Assembly: GCA_947471105.1 (NCBI GenBank)
Contig: CANIYB010000073.1
Location: 1 to 9,656, forward strand
Source of the DNA: Cytophagaceae bacterium
GTDB taxonomy: Bacteria > Bacteroidota > Bacteroidia > Cytophagales > Spirosomataceae
DNA: 9,656 bases
Direction of reading: 5' to 3'
This document shows, one piece after another, positions 1-7,866 of the stretch (position 1 is its first letter; every line of letters starts with the position of its first letter). The notes beneath the pieces are model-generated. The model ran no database searches and was not told where the DNA came from. It saw nothing but the letters and a program-made list of their open reading frames with translations. The position numbers were made by a program, and so were the translations under genes.

Positions 1-305
1 AAAATATTCTCAGGAGCGATGCCTTTAATAAGGGCACGAGAGCGGTTGCCTAAGATAGAAGTCCAACCTAAATTATCGACATTGACGATCGCAAAACGAG
101 TACTTCCTTGTTCGAAGACCATCGCTCGGGCAAACAAATCCCCCCGCTTTTCCTTCACTGGATGTGGTACGCCTATTCCACCCGACACGGGCAAAAGGGG
201 ATCCGGAGTGATGACGCGAACGGCGGCACCCACACGGATATTTTGCGCTTGAACCGACAAGCTAGCCACCACGAATAAGCAAAGACAAATGAAGCGATGC
301 ATCAT
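1..305 (-). CDS. Neutral/alkaline ceramidase-like secreted hydrolase, N-terminal part (partial)
   Basis: The gene runs off the left edge after 101 codons. Residues 1-20 form a Sec signal peptide (MMHRFICLCLFVVASLSVQA, cleavage before Gln21). The mature protein opens with VGAAVRVITPDPLLPVSGG, then DLFARAMVFEQGSTRFAIVNVD at 56-77. This order (a 'G-x-A-x-x-x-I-T-P' strand, then 'hxARAhVh..G..R.AhVxhD') matches the start of the neutral/alkaline non-lysosomal ceramidase domain, a zinc amidase family. The zinc-binding His motif of the family would lie just beyond residue 101, so catalytic competence cannot be judged. In Bacteroidota many members have unknown substrates, so 'ceramidase' names the family, not a proven activity. 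Two ATG codons are adjacent (305 and 302); either may start the protein. The gene lies 69 bases after susD on the same strand, but a strong terminator sits between them. The family call is from remembered sequence patterns. Confidence 0.72.
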   Translation of the reverse strand, partial: MMHRFICLCLFVVASLSVQAQNIRVGAAVRVITPDPLLPVSGGIGVPHPVKEKRGDLFARAMVFEQGSTRFAIVNVDNLGWTSILGNRSRALIKGIAPENI

Positions 306-323
306 AATTTGAAAAATTTAAAA

Positions 324-355
324 GAAAAAAACCACAGGCAAAAATGCCTGTGGTT
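324..355 (-). terminator. Intrinsic terminator after the susC-susD operon
   Basis: On the minus strand an 11-bp perfect stem (AACCACAGGCA, loop TTTT, TGCCTGTGGTT; plus positions 330-340 and 345-355) is followed at once by a run of T residues (plus positions 325-331 are all A) and then CTTTT. This is a textbook Rho-independent terminator for minus-strand transcripts that have just passed the susD stop codon at 375. On the plus strand the stem lacks a U-tract (TAATTT follows), so it is directional. It lies only 19 bases before the first start codon of the next minus-strand gene. Confidence 0.88.
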
Positions 356-374
356 AATTTAATGAAAATTATAA

Positions 375-2018
375 TTAATACGGCTTACTTGTGCCTATTA
401 ATAGCCATGGCCTAGACCAAGCACTATTTTTACCATCTGCTTGTGAATAATTAGTAATCTCTAATTTATCCATCGCAGCTGTTGCATTTTTAGCATTGAT
501 CCTGATTTCATCTTGCATATAATAAAAACGCAATGGCAATGCCTGACGTTTCGCCGCAGGTCCAGCTGTTAAAACAGGAAGTCCAGTTCTTCTATAATCA
601 AACCAAGATTCCGTAGCTGCAGTCCAAGAGGCAATCCATTTTTGTTCCATGATTTGCTTTAAAGTTCCGTTGTAAGCCACGCCGCTACCAGCAAGATATG
701 CGGTAGAAGAGCCACTAACACCCCACGCAGCTAAAGACGTTTTGACACCTGCTTCGTAAAGAGATTTCGCATCGCCAACAGACCAGCCTTTTTGGGCCGC
801 CTCCGCTAAGATGAAGTTTACCTCAGCAGCCGAAACCAAACGAGCTCTTAATAAAGCACCCGTAGCATTCTTATACATAGGTGCTAAAAAAGAAACGTGA
901 GGGTTAAATGACGTTTGCCCTGGTGTAGGATTTAAGTTATACGCGGAAGGCAATGCAGAGAATGAAGTAGGAAGACCTACATATTCTGGATCTGTATCTA
1001 CAACCGTTTTACCTACTTTATCAGGAGATAAATAACGTTTGCCACCTTCAATTTTATCTGTACCTGCAGGTAAAGCAGCGTCCACTACTAATGGAATTTC
1101 AACTTTAGCCGCCCATACACCTAAACGAGGATCTTTCACACCTTGTAAATATTTTACAAAAGTACTGGCCATTTTTAAACGGCGGTAATTACTTCCAGAT
1201 ACGTCATAGACTGCATTAGCAGGCCAAGAAGTACCATCTGAAGTTCCTGGGAATCCCATGGTTGCATCATCTGAGTTAGAGGTGATGATCGGATAATTAG
1301 CCGCATTTTTAATAATGTTTTCAATACCTGCTTTCGCCACATCAGCCTTCTTTGCTGAAATACGCATGAAATAACGCAACGCTAGTGAGTTGGCAAATTT
1401 TCTCCATTTAGTCGGATCACCACCATAAATAACGTCGACATTATCTACGATGCTTGAGTATTCCGATTTTTGTTTAGACAATAATTTATTTGCCTTTTCC
1501 AAATCAGCGATAATTCCTGCATAAATGGTCTCTTGGCTATCATAAGCCGGTAGAATATTATCCAAACCTCCTGATTCACCTTTTAAAGCATTCGTGTAAG
1601 GAGCATCCCCCCATAGGTCAGTAATCAAACCAAACATAAAGGCTTTATTGACCAAAGCAACTCCTTGATGAAACTCTAAATTCATCGAAACAGCACGCTG
1701 ATATAATAAGTCATTATTACGTAAAATATCATAGTATCCGGCCCAACTTTGGTTTCCACCCCAGTCGTAGTCATTGTGACCTGAAGACCAAGCATCTTTT
1801 TGAGTATGCTGAACAACTCCCGCGATATCCTGATATCCTAAGTTGACATATGCTTTAGCCATTTCGGTCAAGACCGTTGGCATTATTAAATTTGGGTTCA
1901 CCACATCTGGCTGAACTCCATTTGGGTTCGTGTTTACCGAGGTTAAATCTTCACAAGAGAAGAAAGACCCTGTTAACAAGGCAAAAACTGCGATTTTTAT
2001 ATATTTATTCATTTTCAT
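375..2018 (-). CDS. SusD/RagB-like outer-membrane nutrient-binding lipoprotein
   Basis: This 547-residue protein is the surface lipoprotein lid of a SusCD transporter. It should bind the substrate and close over the barrel of the SusC partner. Residues 1-21 are a lipoprotein signal peptide ending GSFFSC, with lipidated Cys22; acidic residues follow directly (CED), which fits surface export signals in this phylum. SusD-family marks are the N-terminal TNPNG (30-34), DLWGDAPY (134-141), the helical repeat part around 155-220 and 395-430, and SWFDYRRTGLP (471-481) followed by ALPLRFYYMQDE (493-504). The last pattern is typical of the 'SusD-like 2' branch rather than the classical starch-binding SusD. 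Length fits the family. It is downstream of susC with a 26-base gap and no visible promoter, so they are co-transcribed. ATG at 2018 is used; Met3 (2012) is an alternative that leaves the same signal peptide. The ligand cannot be read from sequence. Confidence 0.95.
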   Translation of the reverse strand: MKMNKYIKIAVFALLTGSFFSCEDLTSVNTNPNGVQPDVVNPNLIMPTVLTEMAKAYVNLGYQDIAGVVQHTQKDAWSSGHNDYDWGGNQSWAGYYDILRNNDLLYQRAVSMNLEFHQGVALVNKAFMFGLITDLWGDAPYTNALKGESGGLDNILPAYDSQETIYAGIIADLEKANKLLSKQKSEYSSIVDNVDVIYGGDPTKWRKFANSLALRYFMRISAKKADVAKAGIENIIKNAANYPIITSNSDDATMGFPGTSDGTSWPANAVYDVSGSNYRRLKMASTFVKYLQGVKDPRLGVWAAKVEIPLVVDAALPAGTDKIEGGKRYLSPDKVGKTVVDTDPEYVGLPTSFSALPSAYNLNPTPGQTSFNPHVSFLAPMYKNATGALLRARLVSAAEVNFILAEAAQKGWSVGDAKSLYEAGVKTSLAAWGVSGSSTAYLAGSGVAYNGTLKQIMEQKWIASWTAATESWFDYRRTGLPVLTAGPAAKRQALPLRFYYMQDEIRINAKNATAAMDKLEITNYSQADGKNSAWSRPWLLIGTSKPY

Positions 2019-2044
2019 GATTTCAAAATTTTAAGGTGAATGAA

Positions 2045-5000
2045 TTAAAATGTTAAACCAAGTTTAAATCCTACTGGGATAACCCATGGTGTTACATTGT
2101 ATCGTTCGATACCTTGTTTAAATTGTGTTCCTGCTTGAGCTCCAGCTTGTGGTTGGAATGCCGTTTCTGGATCAATTCCAATTTTAGCCGCCGTCCATAA
2201 GATGATGTTACGGCTATAAACTGAGAAGTTAGCTGCTTGTAAACCTAATTTTTTCACGACATTACTTGGCACCTCGTAACCCAAAGAAACTTCTCTAAGC
2301 TTAACAAAAGAAGCACTAAATAAAGCTGCTCTAGTGAAATCCCAAGGATAATTATCGCCATAAGGAATGATGCGTGTATTAGGTCCACCTAAGTTTTCTT
2401 CATATCCAGTAATATTTCCTTTGCCATCATATTGTGCGATAACTCCCGGATTAAATACCCCATTTGGATAAACCTTTCCACCATACTCAAACGGATAACC
2501 GCCATATTCTTTAGTAGGTCCCCCTACAATATGGAATTGATTTCCATTTACCTTAATCATCGTTTCTTGGTTAGCTACTAAATAATTACGTAAAGCATCT
2601 CCAGTCAAGGTTCCAGGATTAATCAAGTTATCCAAGAATCTTTGTGATTTCAAATCGGATTCACCATAACGGTAGGTTTGAGAAACAAAGTCCCCTCCAT
2701 TACGCCAGTCAAACGTCATGTTCAAGCTCCAATTTTTATAACTTAAAGAAGTTTGTAAACCTAAGATAAAGTCAGGATTAAAGTTTCCGATTTTATTTCT
2801 GGTATTAGAAGCATTGATTTTTTGCCAAGAACCATCCCCATCTAAAATTGGATATCCAAAATATTTAGAAGATTGATCCTTCACTACGACTAATTCACTA
2901 TCATAAATATCGCCGATTTTATCTCCAACATAAGTCCAAGCGCCACCTTTAGCGTCTGTCCATAAAGTATAGAAATTCAAACCTTCAGATAGTTCCTTGA
3001 TCGTGGTTGCATTTTTATAAAAATTAGTAGTCAAATCTAATCTCCAACCATTTTTATCGATAGGCGTTCCACCTAAGGTTAATTCAATACCTCTACTTTC
3101 TAATAAACCAGCGTTGATGTTTTTAGATGTAAATCCAGTAGATGCTGGCAAGGTTGTTGGGATAATTTGGTTTCTATTCTCAACCGTATAATACGTACCC
3201 GAGAATCTCAGGCGATTTTTATACATCGTTACATCCAAACCTAGGTCCATCGAAGTAGTAATCTCAGGCTTTAAATCAGGCAATAAAATCGATCCTGGTT
3301 TTCCTAATCGGGTTATACCACCCCAAGATTCTGCTAATCCTAACGTATTATATAATGAATACGGGTTGGTATCATTACCAGCTTGAGCCACACCTGCACG
3401 TACTTTAATCAAGTCGATGCGGTTATTCGGTATTTGGAACATTTCGTTCAACAATACACTTAAAGATGCTGAAGGATAAAAATAAGATCTATTATCCACT
3501 GGTAATGTACTTGACCAGTCGTTACGAGCCGTCAAATCCAAATAAACCATGTCTTTATATCCCACATTCGCCATTCCATACGCACTATAGACCACTTTAT
3601 TAGAGTGAGAGCTTGAATATTGAATGTTAGCTGTAGCAATATTTTGTAAGGTATATAAGCCAGGAATAACTAAACCCGTTCCTCCTTTACTTGATTCACT
3701 AATATATACATTGGTCGATTTTCTAGCATTTCCTCCCACAGAAAGAGAAAGAGAAAAGTCCTGCAATGACTTTGCATAAGTAGCTAAGAAGTCAATGTTT
3801 CTTTCAGAAGGCGAAAGAGTGGTTAAGCCGTAAGCTCCGTTTTTCTCTCCCGTGTAACTAGGAGCAATCTTTGTTTCTCTTGTTTCTCCATAGGTATCTA
3901 ACGAGTAGCGAGCCATTAAGCTTAATTCTTTTGTGATTTGATAATCTAATTTTGCATTACCAAAAAAGCGATTACGTTCAAAAGCATTTTTAACCTCATA
4001 AGCTAAGAACCAAGGGTTATTATAGCTTCCAATCGCTTGAGAATTTTGCTGTAAGCCTTCTTTTCCTGGAACCCAATAATTTTTCAAATCCATAATGTTA
4101 ATATGTGGTGAAACCGCATATGCCCACTGCAATGGATTGGATCCACGCTCACTCGCAGGACGATTGTTTGAATTATTACGACTGAAGTCGAAGTTGGTAC
4201 TTAATTTAATTTTATTTGTCAACTTCAACGAAGTGGCTAAGTCGATCGAGTTTTTAAATAAATCAGATCCTGGAATTAGCCCGCGGTTTGTCATATTAGA
4301 ATATGAAATACGATAAGTCGCGGCATCTGTACTATTGGAAATCGAAAAGCCATTGGTTGTTGTGATACCTGTTTGTACAAAGTTCTTCACATTGTCAGGA
4401 TAGGATTTCAATTCCGTTGGAATGTAATTTCCAGATGCGTCTTTCGGGCTATTCCATTGAATGGCTTTGTAGCCTAAATCCAATTGAGGCCCAATTCCAC
4501 CCGCGGACCCTTCCTCAATCGAGATGATCCCTCCCGGATATGGATTATTGTCTGGCGTAAATGGCAAAATACCTGTAGCAAACTTTGAGTGCATATTCAA
4601 ATACTTGAATGGATTATCAAATACGGTATTTGAATTCACATTAACCGTCATTTTATTTGACTTAGCACCGGTTTTTGTTGTGATCAACACAACTCCATTA
4701 CCCGCTCTAGATCCATAAAGTGCCGCAGCACTTGGTCCTTTTAAAACGGAAACACTTTCAATGTTATCCGGATTTAAATCTGAAATAGCATTACCATAAT
4801 CCACGCGGTTATCGTTACCTACTTGGCCTATGTTGTTCAAGGTATTTATAACAGGAACACCGTCAATCACAAATAAGGGCTGATTGTCATTACTTAAAGA
4901 CTTCGCACCCCGAATAATCATACTCACCGAAGATCCTGTCGCACCTGTCGCGTTGATACTTACTCCGGCTAATTTACCCGAAAGGCCATTTAACACGTTT

Positions 5001-5437
5001 TCAGTAATGACACGGTTTAAGTCCTTGCCTGCTACTTTACCTACTGAATAACCCAAAGATTTCTCTTCGCGTTTAATTCCTAAGGCTGTAACCACGACCT
5101 CGTTTAGTTCTTGAGTACTTGAAGTCATCACGACATCGACCACATTTCTGTTGCCCACCTTAATTTCTTGGGCATCAAAACCAATCGATGAAAAAGATAA
5201 CACAGGGCTTGCGCCAGAAACTTCCAACGAATAGGTACCACTCGCATTACTGCTCGTTCCCTTTTGAGTTCCTTTCACTTGAATATTAACACCTGGAATT
5301 CCAGTACCATCTGAGCTCGCGGTAATTTTACCGGTGATGGTTCTTGTTTGCGCAACCATTGTCGAGATGCCTAGCGCAAATACAAGGGTTGTGATGGCCA
5401 AATACCGAAGCATTTGTTGCGGAAAATGTAAATGCAT
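2045..5437 (-). CDS. SusC/RagA-like TonB-dependent outer-membrane transporter
   Basis: This 1130-residue protein is the outer-membrane barrel that imports the ligand captured by the SusD partner, using TonB energy. Order of parts: signal peptide to about residue 29 (cleavage near MVA-Q30); carboxypeptidase-regulatory-like domain about 32-106 (TITGKI, GIPGVNIQVKGT, SIGF); TonB-box region with the SusC signature ELNEVVVTALGI (110-121); plug about 125-255 with LSGKLAGVSI (152-161), LFVIDGVPV (188-196) and the end-of-plug signature SVSVLKGPSAAALYGSRAG (228-246); then a long beta barrel ending GLTF with the C-terminal Phe expected for barrel assembly. It is full length without frameshift. ATG at 5437 is the farthest start; Met9 at 5413 gives a shorter n-region and is equally plausible. 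It is the first gene of the operon with susD and is divergent from an AraC regulator 187 bases away. The substrate is unknown. Confidence 0.96.
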   Translation of the reverse strand: MHLHFPQQMLRYLAITTLVFALGISTMVAQTRTITGKITASSDGTGIPGVNIQVKGTQKGTSSNASGTYSLEVSGASPVLSFSSIGFDAQEIKVGNRNVVDVVMTSSTQELNEVVVTALGIKREEKSLGYSVGKVAGKDLNRVITENVLNGLSGKLAGVSINATGATGSSVSMIIRGAKSLSNDNQPLFVIDGVPVINTLNNIGQVGNDNRVDYGNAISDLNPDNIESVSVLKGPSAAALYGSRAGNGVVLITTKTGAKSNKMTVNVNSNTVFDNPFKYLNMHSKFATGILPFTPDNNPYPGGIISIEEGSAGGIGPQLDLGYKAIQWNSPKDASGNYIPTELKSYPDNVKNFVQTGITTTNGFSISNSTDAATYRISYSNMTNRGLIPGSDLFKNSIDLATSLKLTNKIKLSTNFDFSRNNSNNRPASERGSNPLQWAYAVSPHINIMDLKNYWVPGKEGLQQNSQAIGSYNNPWFLAYEVKNAFERNRFFGNAKLDYQITKELSLMARYSLDTYGETRETKIAPSYTGEKNGAYGLTTLSPSERNIDFLATYAKSLQDFSLSLSVGGNARKSTNVYISESSKGGTGLVIPGLYTLQNIATANIQYSSSHSNKVVYSAYGMANVGYKDMVYLDLTARNDWSSTLPVDNRSYFYPSASLSVLLNEMFQIPNNRIDLIKVRAGVAQAGNDTNPYSLYNTLGLAESWGGITRLGKPGSILLPDLKPEITTSMDLGLDVTMYKNRLRFSGTYYTVENRNQIIPTTLPASTGFTSKNINAGLLESRGIELTLGGTPIDKNGWRLDLTTNFYKNATTIKELSEGLNFYTLWTDAKGGAWTYVGDKIGDIYDSELVVVKDQSSKYFGYPILDGDGSWQKINASNTRNKIGNFNPDFILGLQTSLSYKNWSLNMTFDWRNGGDFVSQTYRYGESDLKSQRFLDNLINPGTLTGDALRNYLVANQETMIKVNGNQFHIVGGPTKEYGGYPFEYGGKVYPNGVFNPGVIAQYDGKGNITGYEENLGGPNTRIIPYGDNYPWDFTRAALFSASFVKLREVSLGYEVPSNVVKKLGLQAANFSVYSRNIILWTAAKIGIDPETAFQPQAGAQAGTQFKQGIERYNVTPWVIPVGFKLGLTF

Positions 5438-5624
5438 ACGTAATAAATTTAGAAGTAAAACAACACTAATAATTAATGGGTAACAGAAATAAAATAATAC
5501 TTACAAAAAAATGGATTTAATTAACGCCATAATTAAATGGAAAATTCAAATAAATAAATTATTTTGGCATAAATATTTAAAATTATAAATAAAGACTGTC
5601 AAATTCCGTGGAATAATTAAATTT
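5438..5624. promoter_or_regulatory. Divergent control region between susC and the araC-type gene
   Basis: These 187 bases separate the starts of two divergent genes and must hold both promoters. The stretch is very A/T-rich. No perfect Bacteroidota -7 box is found for either gene. The nearest matches, each with one mismatch to TAnnTTTG, are TTATTTTG at 5559-5566 on plus (towards the regulator) and TTTATTTG on minus at 5554-5547 (towards susC). Neither has a TTG at the usual distance upstream, so I do not call them promoters. A 9-bp inverted repeat at 5515-5538 and three plus-strand copies of ATAATTAA (5469, 5529, 5613) are candidate regulator contacts. No Shine-Dalgarno sequence precedes either start, as is normal in this phylum. 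Confidence 0.6.
5515..5538. repeat. Perfect 9-bp inverted repeat, candidate operator
   Basis: ATTTAATTA (5515-5523) is mirrored exactly by TAATTAAAT (5530-5538) around the 6-base centre ACGCCA. The pair lies near the middle of the divergent susC/regulator region, 77 bases before the susC start and 86 bases before the regulator start. The arms are pure A/T in an A/T-rich region, so chance is a real alternative. AraC-family proteins more often bind direct repeats, so if the site is real the binder could be another factor. No U-tract follows it, so it is not a terminator. Confidence 0.4.
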
Positions 5625-6494
5625 ATGAAGGCTCACCTATTAAAAGTTTCCCCTCAGTCTCTACGCTCCTTTAGCATTCGACGAGACAATGTTAGCTATT
5701 TTTATAATCAGTATCATTACCATCCTGAAATAGAACTATTATTTATTGATAAAGGAACAGGAACTCAGTTTGTGGGGGATAGTATCCAACGTTTTCAAGA
5801 TGGCGACCTACTTTTAATCGGATCAAATTGCCCTCATTATTTGAGAAGTGATAATATTTATTTTCAAGGAAACCCCGATTTGGGAGTGTCAGCAGTCGTG
5901 ATCCATTTTGATCCAGCTATTTTTGGTCCTGATTTTTTCGAGCTCGTTGAAAATCGATATGTCAAACAGCTGCTTGAAAAATCAAAATTAGGCCTTCGAA
6001 TTACGGGCAAAACTAAAGCTGCTATTGTCAAGCAAATGCTTCACATGTTAGAAGACACAAAAAGTAATCTTATCCTTGAGCTACTTAAACTATTAGATCC
6101 ACTCTCCCAAAGTCCAGAAATTGAATTATTGGCGACCCGGATTTTAGAGCATAATCCGAGCGACAAAGAAACCGCTCGATTAAATTCAATCTATAATTTT
6201 TCTGCCAAACATTTTAAACGCAAAATAACAATCGAGGAAATTGCGGAGGTAGCCAATTTAAGTTCCAATTCATTTTGTCGATATTTCAAAAATAGAACTC
6301 GGAAACACTTCTCCCATTTCTTAAATGAAATACGTGTTGAGTATGCTTGCAAGTTAATTAAGGAAAATCAATTCCAAGTAACTCAAGTCTGCTATGAGGC
6401 CGGATTTAATAATTTCCCGAATTTCAATAATGCATTCAAAAAGATTACAGGCAAAACGCCCTTGCAATATTCTAAAGAATTTATAGTAAGTTAA
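5625..6494 (+). CDS. AraC-family transcriptional regulator with N-terminal cupin sensor
   Basis: This 289-residue cytoplasmic protein should sense a small molecule and switch nearby genes. The N-terminal cupin (about 20-100) has the typical pattern HYHPEIELLFIDKG (31-44), then FQDGDLLLIGSNCPH (57-71); His31, His33, Glu37 and His71 line the expected ligand pocket. A helical linker spans about 105-180. The C-terminal double helix-turn-helix (about 195-285) has the first unit ITIEEIAEVANLSSNSFCRYF (split here as ITIEEIAEVA, 201-210, and NLSSNSFCRYF, 211-221) and the second VCYEAGFNNFPNFNNAFKK (255-273), followed by the family hallmark GKTPLQYSKE. No signal peptide or membrane segment is seen, so it is a one-component regulator and not a hybrid two-component sensor. 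The divergent position suggests control of susC-susD and of itself; control of the downstream phosphatase gene is possible. The inducer is unknown. Confidence 0.93.
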   Translation: MKAHLLKVSPQSLRSFSIRRDNVSYFYNQYHYHPEIELLFIDKGTGTQFVGDSIQRFQDGDLLLIGSNCPHYLRSDNIYFQGNPDLGVSAVVIHFDPAIFGPDFFELVENRYVKQLLEKSKLGLRITGKTKAAIVKQMLHMLEDTKSNLILELLKLLDPLSQSPEIELLATRILEHNPSDKETARLNSIYNFSAKHFKRKITIEEIAEVANLSSNSFCRYFKNRTRKHFSHFLNEIRVEYACKLIKENQFQVTQVCYEAGFNNFPNFNNAFKKITGKTPLQYSKEFIVS

Positions 6495-6526
6495 TTTGAA
6501 AAAAAATAAACTAAAATATAGTTGTG

Positions 6527-6534
6527 TAAATTTG
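6527..6534 (+). promoter_or_regulatory. Bacteroidota -7 promoter box upstream of the phosphatase gene
   Basis: TAAATTTG is an exact match to the phylum's -7 consensus TAnnTTTG. It lies in the 85-base gap after the regulator gene and would place the transcript start near 6541, leaving a leader of about 40 bases before the ATG at 6580. The only upstream TTTG (6495-6498) is 28 bases away, longer than the usual spacing of roughly 17-23 bases, so the -33 element is weak or absent. The box supports independent transcription of the phosphatase gene. There is no hairpin terminator after the regulator gene, so read-through is also possible. Confidence 0.5.
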
Positions 6535-6579
6535 AACCTCTAAGACAGCCTATTTCGAACAAAAATTAATACTTATCAC

Positions 6580-7866
6580 ATGAAACGTTTCACCATCTTA
6601 TTGCTTCTCGTTACCTTTTTTTGCCGCGCTCAAGAAATCAAAGTCATTCGCGGACCATACTTGCAAAACTTCACTCCCACTTCGGGCGTGGTTCGTTGGC
6701 GCACTGACATCGAGGCCAATAGCCAAGTGATTTATGGCAATAGTCCTAGCCAATTAACCCAATCGGTCAAAGATGCCAACCTACTCACTGAGCATGAAGT
6801 TGAAATCAAAAACTTAAGCCCCGGAAAAAAATACTTTTATGCCATCATTTCCGCAGGCACTAAAATAGGCGGCGACGAAACCCATTATTTTAATACGGTA
6901 CCTAAAGCTGGATCCACGAAGCCGGTCCGCATTTGGGCACTAGGGGATTTTGGAAATAGTTCTAAAAACCAAGCAGATGTGCGTGATGCGATGTTTAATG
7001 CAACAAAAACGCATAAACCAGATGCATGGATTTGGATGGGCGATAACGCCTATAGCAATGGAAAAGAAGAAGAATATCAAAACCATGTATTCAGGGTTTA
7101 CCAAGATACTTTCTTTAAAAACTTACCTGTATGGCCGTCTCCGGGCAACCATGATTATGCAGGAAAACATGATCCTTCTTTGCCTCCTTATTTTAAAATA
7201 TTTACGATGCCGACCAAAGGAGAAAATGGGGGCTTGCCTTCTGGAACAGAATCGTTTTATTCATTTAACTATGGAAATGTGCATTTAATTTCCCTAGACA
7301 GTGAAGCGATGGAGCCTGACAGCAGCTACTTATACAATGAAAATGGGAAGCAAGCGACTTGGTTGAAAAAGGATTTAGAAGCTAATAAATTGCCGTGGAC
7401 GATTGTGTATTGGCATAAACCACCGTACTCAAAAGCGTCTCACGATTCAGATACCGAAATTTGGATGTATAAAGTCAGAGAAAATATTACCCCAATTTTA
7501 GAAAAATATAAAGTTGATTTAGTGATTTGCGGACATAGCCATGGCTACGAAAGAAATCATCCTTTACAGGGGCATACAGGCAAAAGCGCTACTTATGACC
7601 CCGCCATTCATAAAAAAGCAAATGAAGTTGCTCCCAATACCTACGTGATTAATAAAGGGGAAAGCCAAGGTACCATTTATATCGTGAATGGTTCCGGAGG
7701 CCAATTGGGCGGCAAACAAAAAGACTATCCTTTAAAGTCTTCCGTTTACTCGAACGTCACCGAAGGAGGTTCTATGCTGATCGATGTAGTGAACAAAAAA
7801 TTAAACGCACAATGGATTTGTGCGGATGGAGTAGTGAGGGATATGTTCTCGATTGAGAAAAAATAA
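6580..7866 (+). CDS. Secreted purple acid phosphatase-like metallophosphoesterase
   Basis: This 428-residue exported enzyme should hydrolyse phosphomonoesters (or related esters) with a two-metal centre. A signal peptide covers about 1-17 (cleavage RA-Q18). Cys15 is preceded by Phe-Phe and followed by Arg, a poor lipobox, so a soluble product is more likely. Residues 20-107 form a fibronectin-III-like purple-acid-phosphatase N-terminal domain (RGPYLQNFTPTSGVVRW, 24-40; LSPGKKYFYAI, 79-89). The metallophosphatase domain carries all five motifs: GDFG (Asp123), GDNAYS (Asp155, Tyr158), GNHDY (Asn190, His191), YWHKPPYS (His279) and GHSHGYER (His319, His321). The Tyr in the second motif is the one that gives iron-containing members their purple colour. 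The catalytic set is complete and the length is normal. It follows the regulator gene in the same direction and ends directly against the stop codon of the opposing deacetylase gene. The natural substrate is not evident. Confidence 0.93.
   Translation: MKRFTILLLLVTFFCRAQEIKVIRGPYLQNFTPTSGVVRWRTDIEANSQVIYGNSPSQLTQSVKDANLLTEHEVEIKNLSPGKKYFYAIISAGTKIGGDETHYFNTVPKAGSTKPVRIWALGDFGNSSKNQADVRDAMFNATKTHKPDAWIWMGDNAYSNGKEEEYQNHVFRVYQDTFFKNLPVWPSPGNHDYAGKHDPSLPPYFKIFTMPTKGENGGLPSGTESFYSFNYGNVHLISLDSEAMEPDSSYLYNENGKQATWLKKDLEANKLPWTIVYWHKPPYSKASHDSDTEIWMYKVRENITPILEKYKVDLVICGHSHGYERNHPLQGHTGKSATYDPAIHKKANEVAPNTYVINKGESQGTIYIVNGSGGQLGGKQKDYPLKSSVYSNVTEGGSMLIDVVNKKLNAQWICADGVVRDMFSIEKK

Noticed and set aside
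19..252. Open reading frame on plus inside the left-edge gene
   Set aside because: It is antisense to the ceramidase-like gene, has no recognisable domain, and its peptide is rich in Arg, Pro and Thr as expected of a shadow frame.
339..346. Possible -7 box (CATTTTTG on minus) for the ceramidase-like gene
   Set aside because: It has one mismatch, lies within the terminator hairpin, and has no TTG at the usual distance upstream.
2019..2044. Separate promoter for susD in the 26-base gap after susC
   Set aside because: The gap has no TAnnTTTG box and is too short for a full promoter; co-transcription with susC is the simple reading.
4095..4718. Two short plus-strand open frames within the susC gene
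   Set aside because: They lie antisense to a clear TonB-dependent transporter coding region and show no motif or leader of their own.
6580..6627. Lipoprotein signal on the phosphatase (Cys15)
   Set aside because: The residues before the Cys are Phe-Phe and the next is Arg, unlike a lipobox; cleavage at Ala17-Gln18 by signal peptidase I explains the sequence better.
6950..7288. Second plus-strand frame inside the phosphatase gene
   Set aside because: It overlaps the metallophosphatase core in another frame; the in-frame protein has all five catalytic motifs, so this is a shadow.
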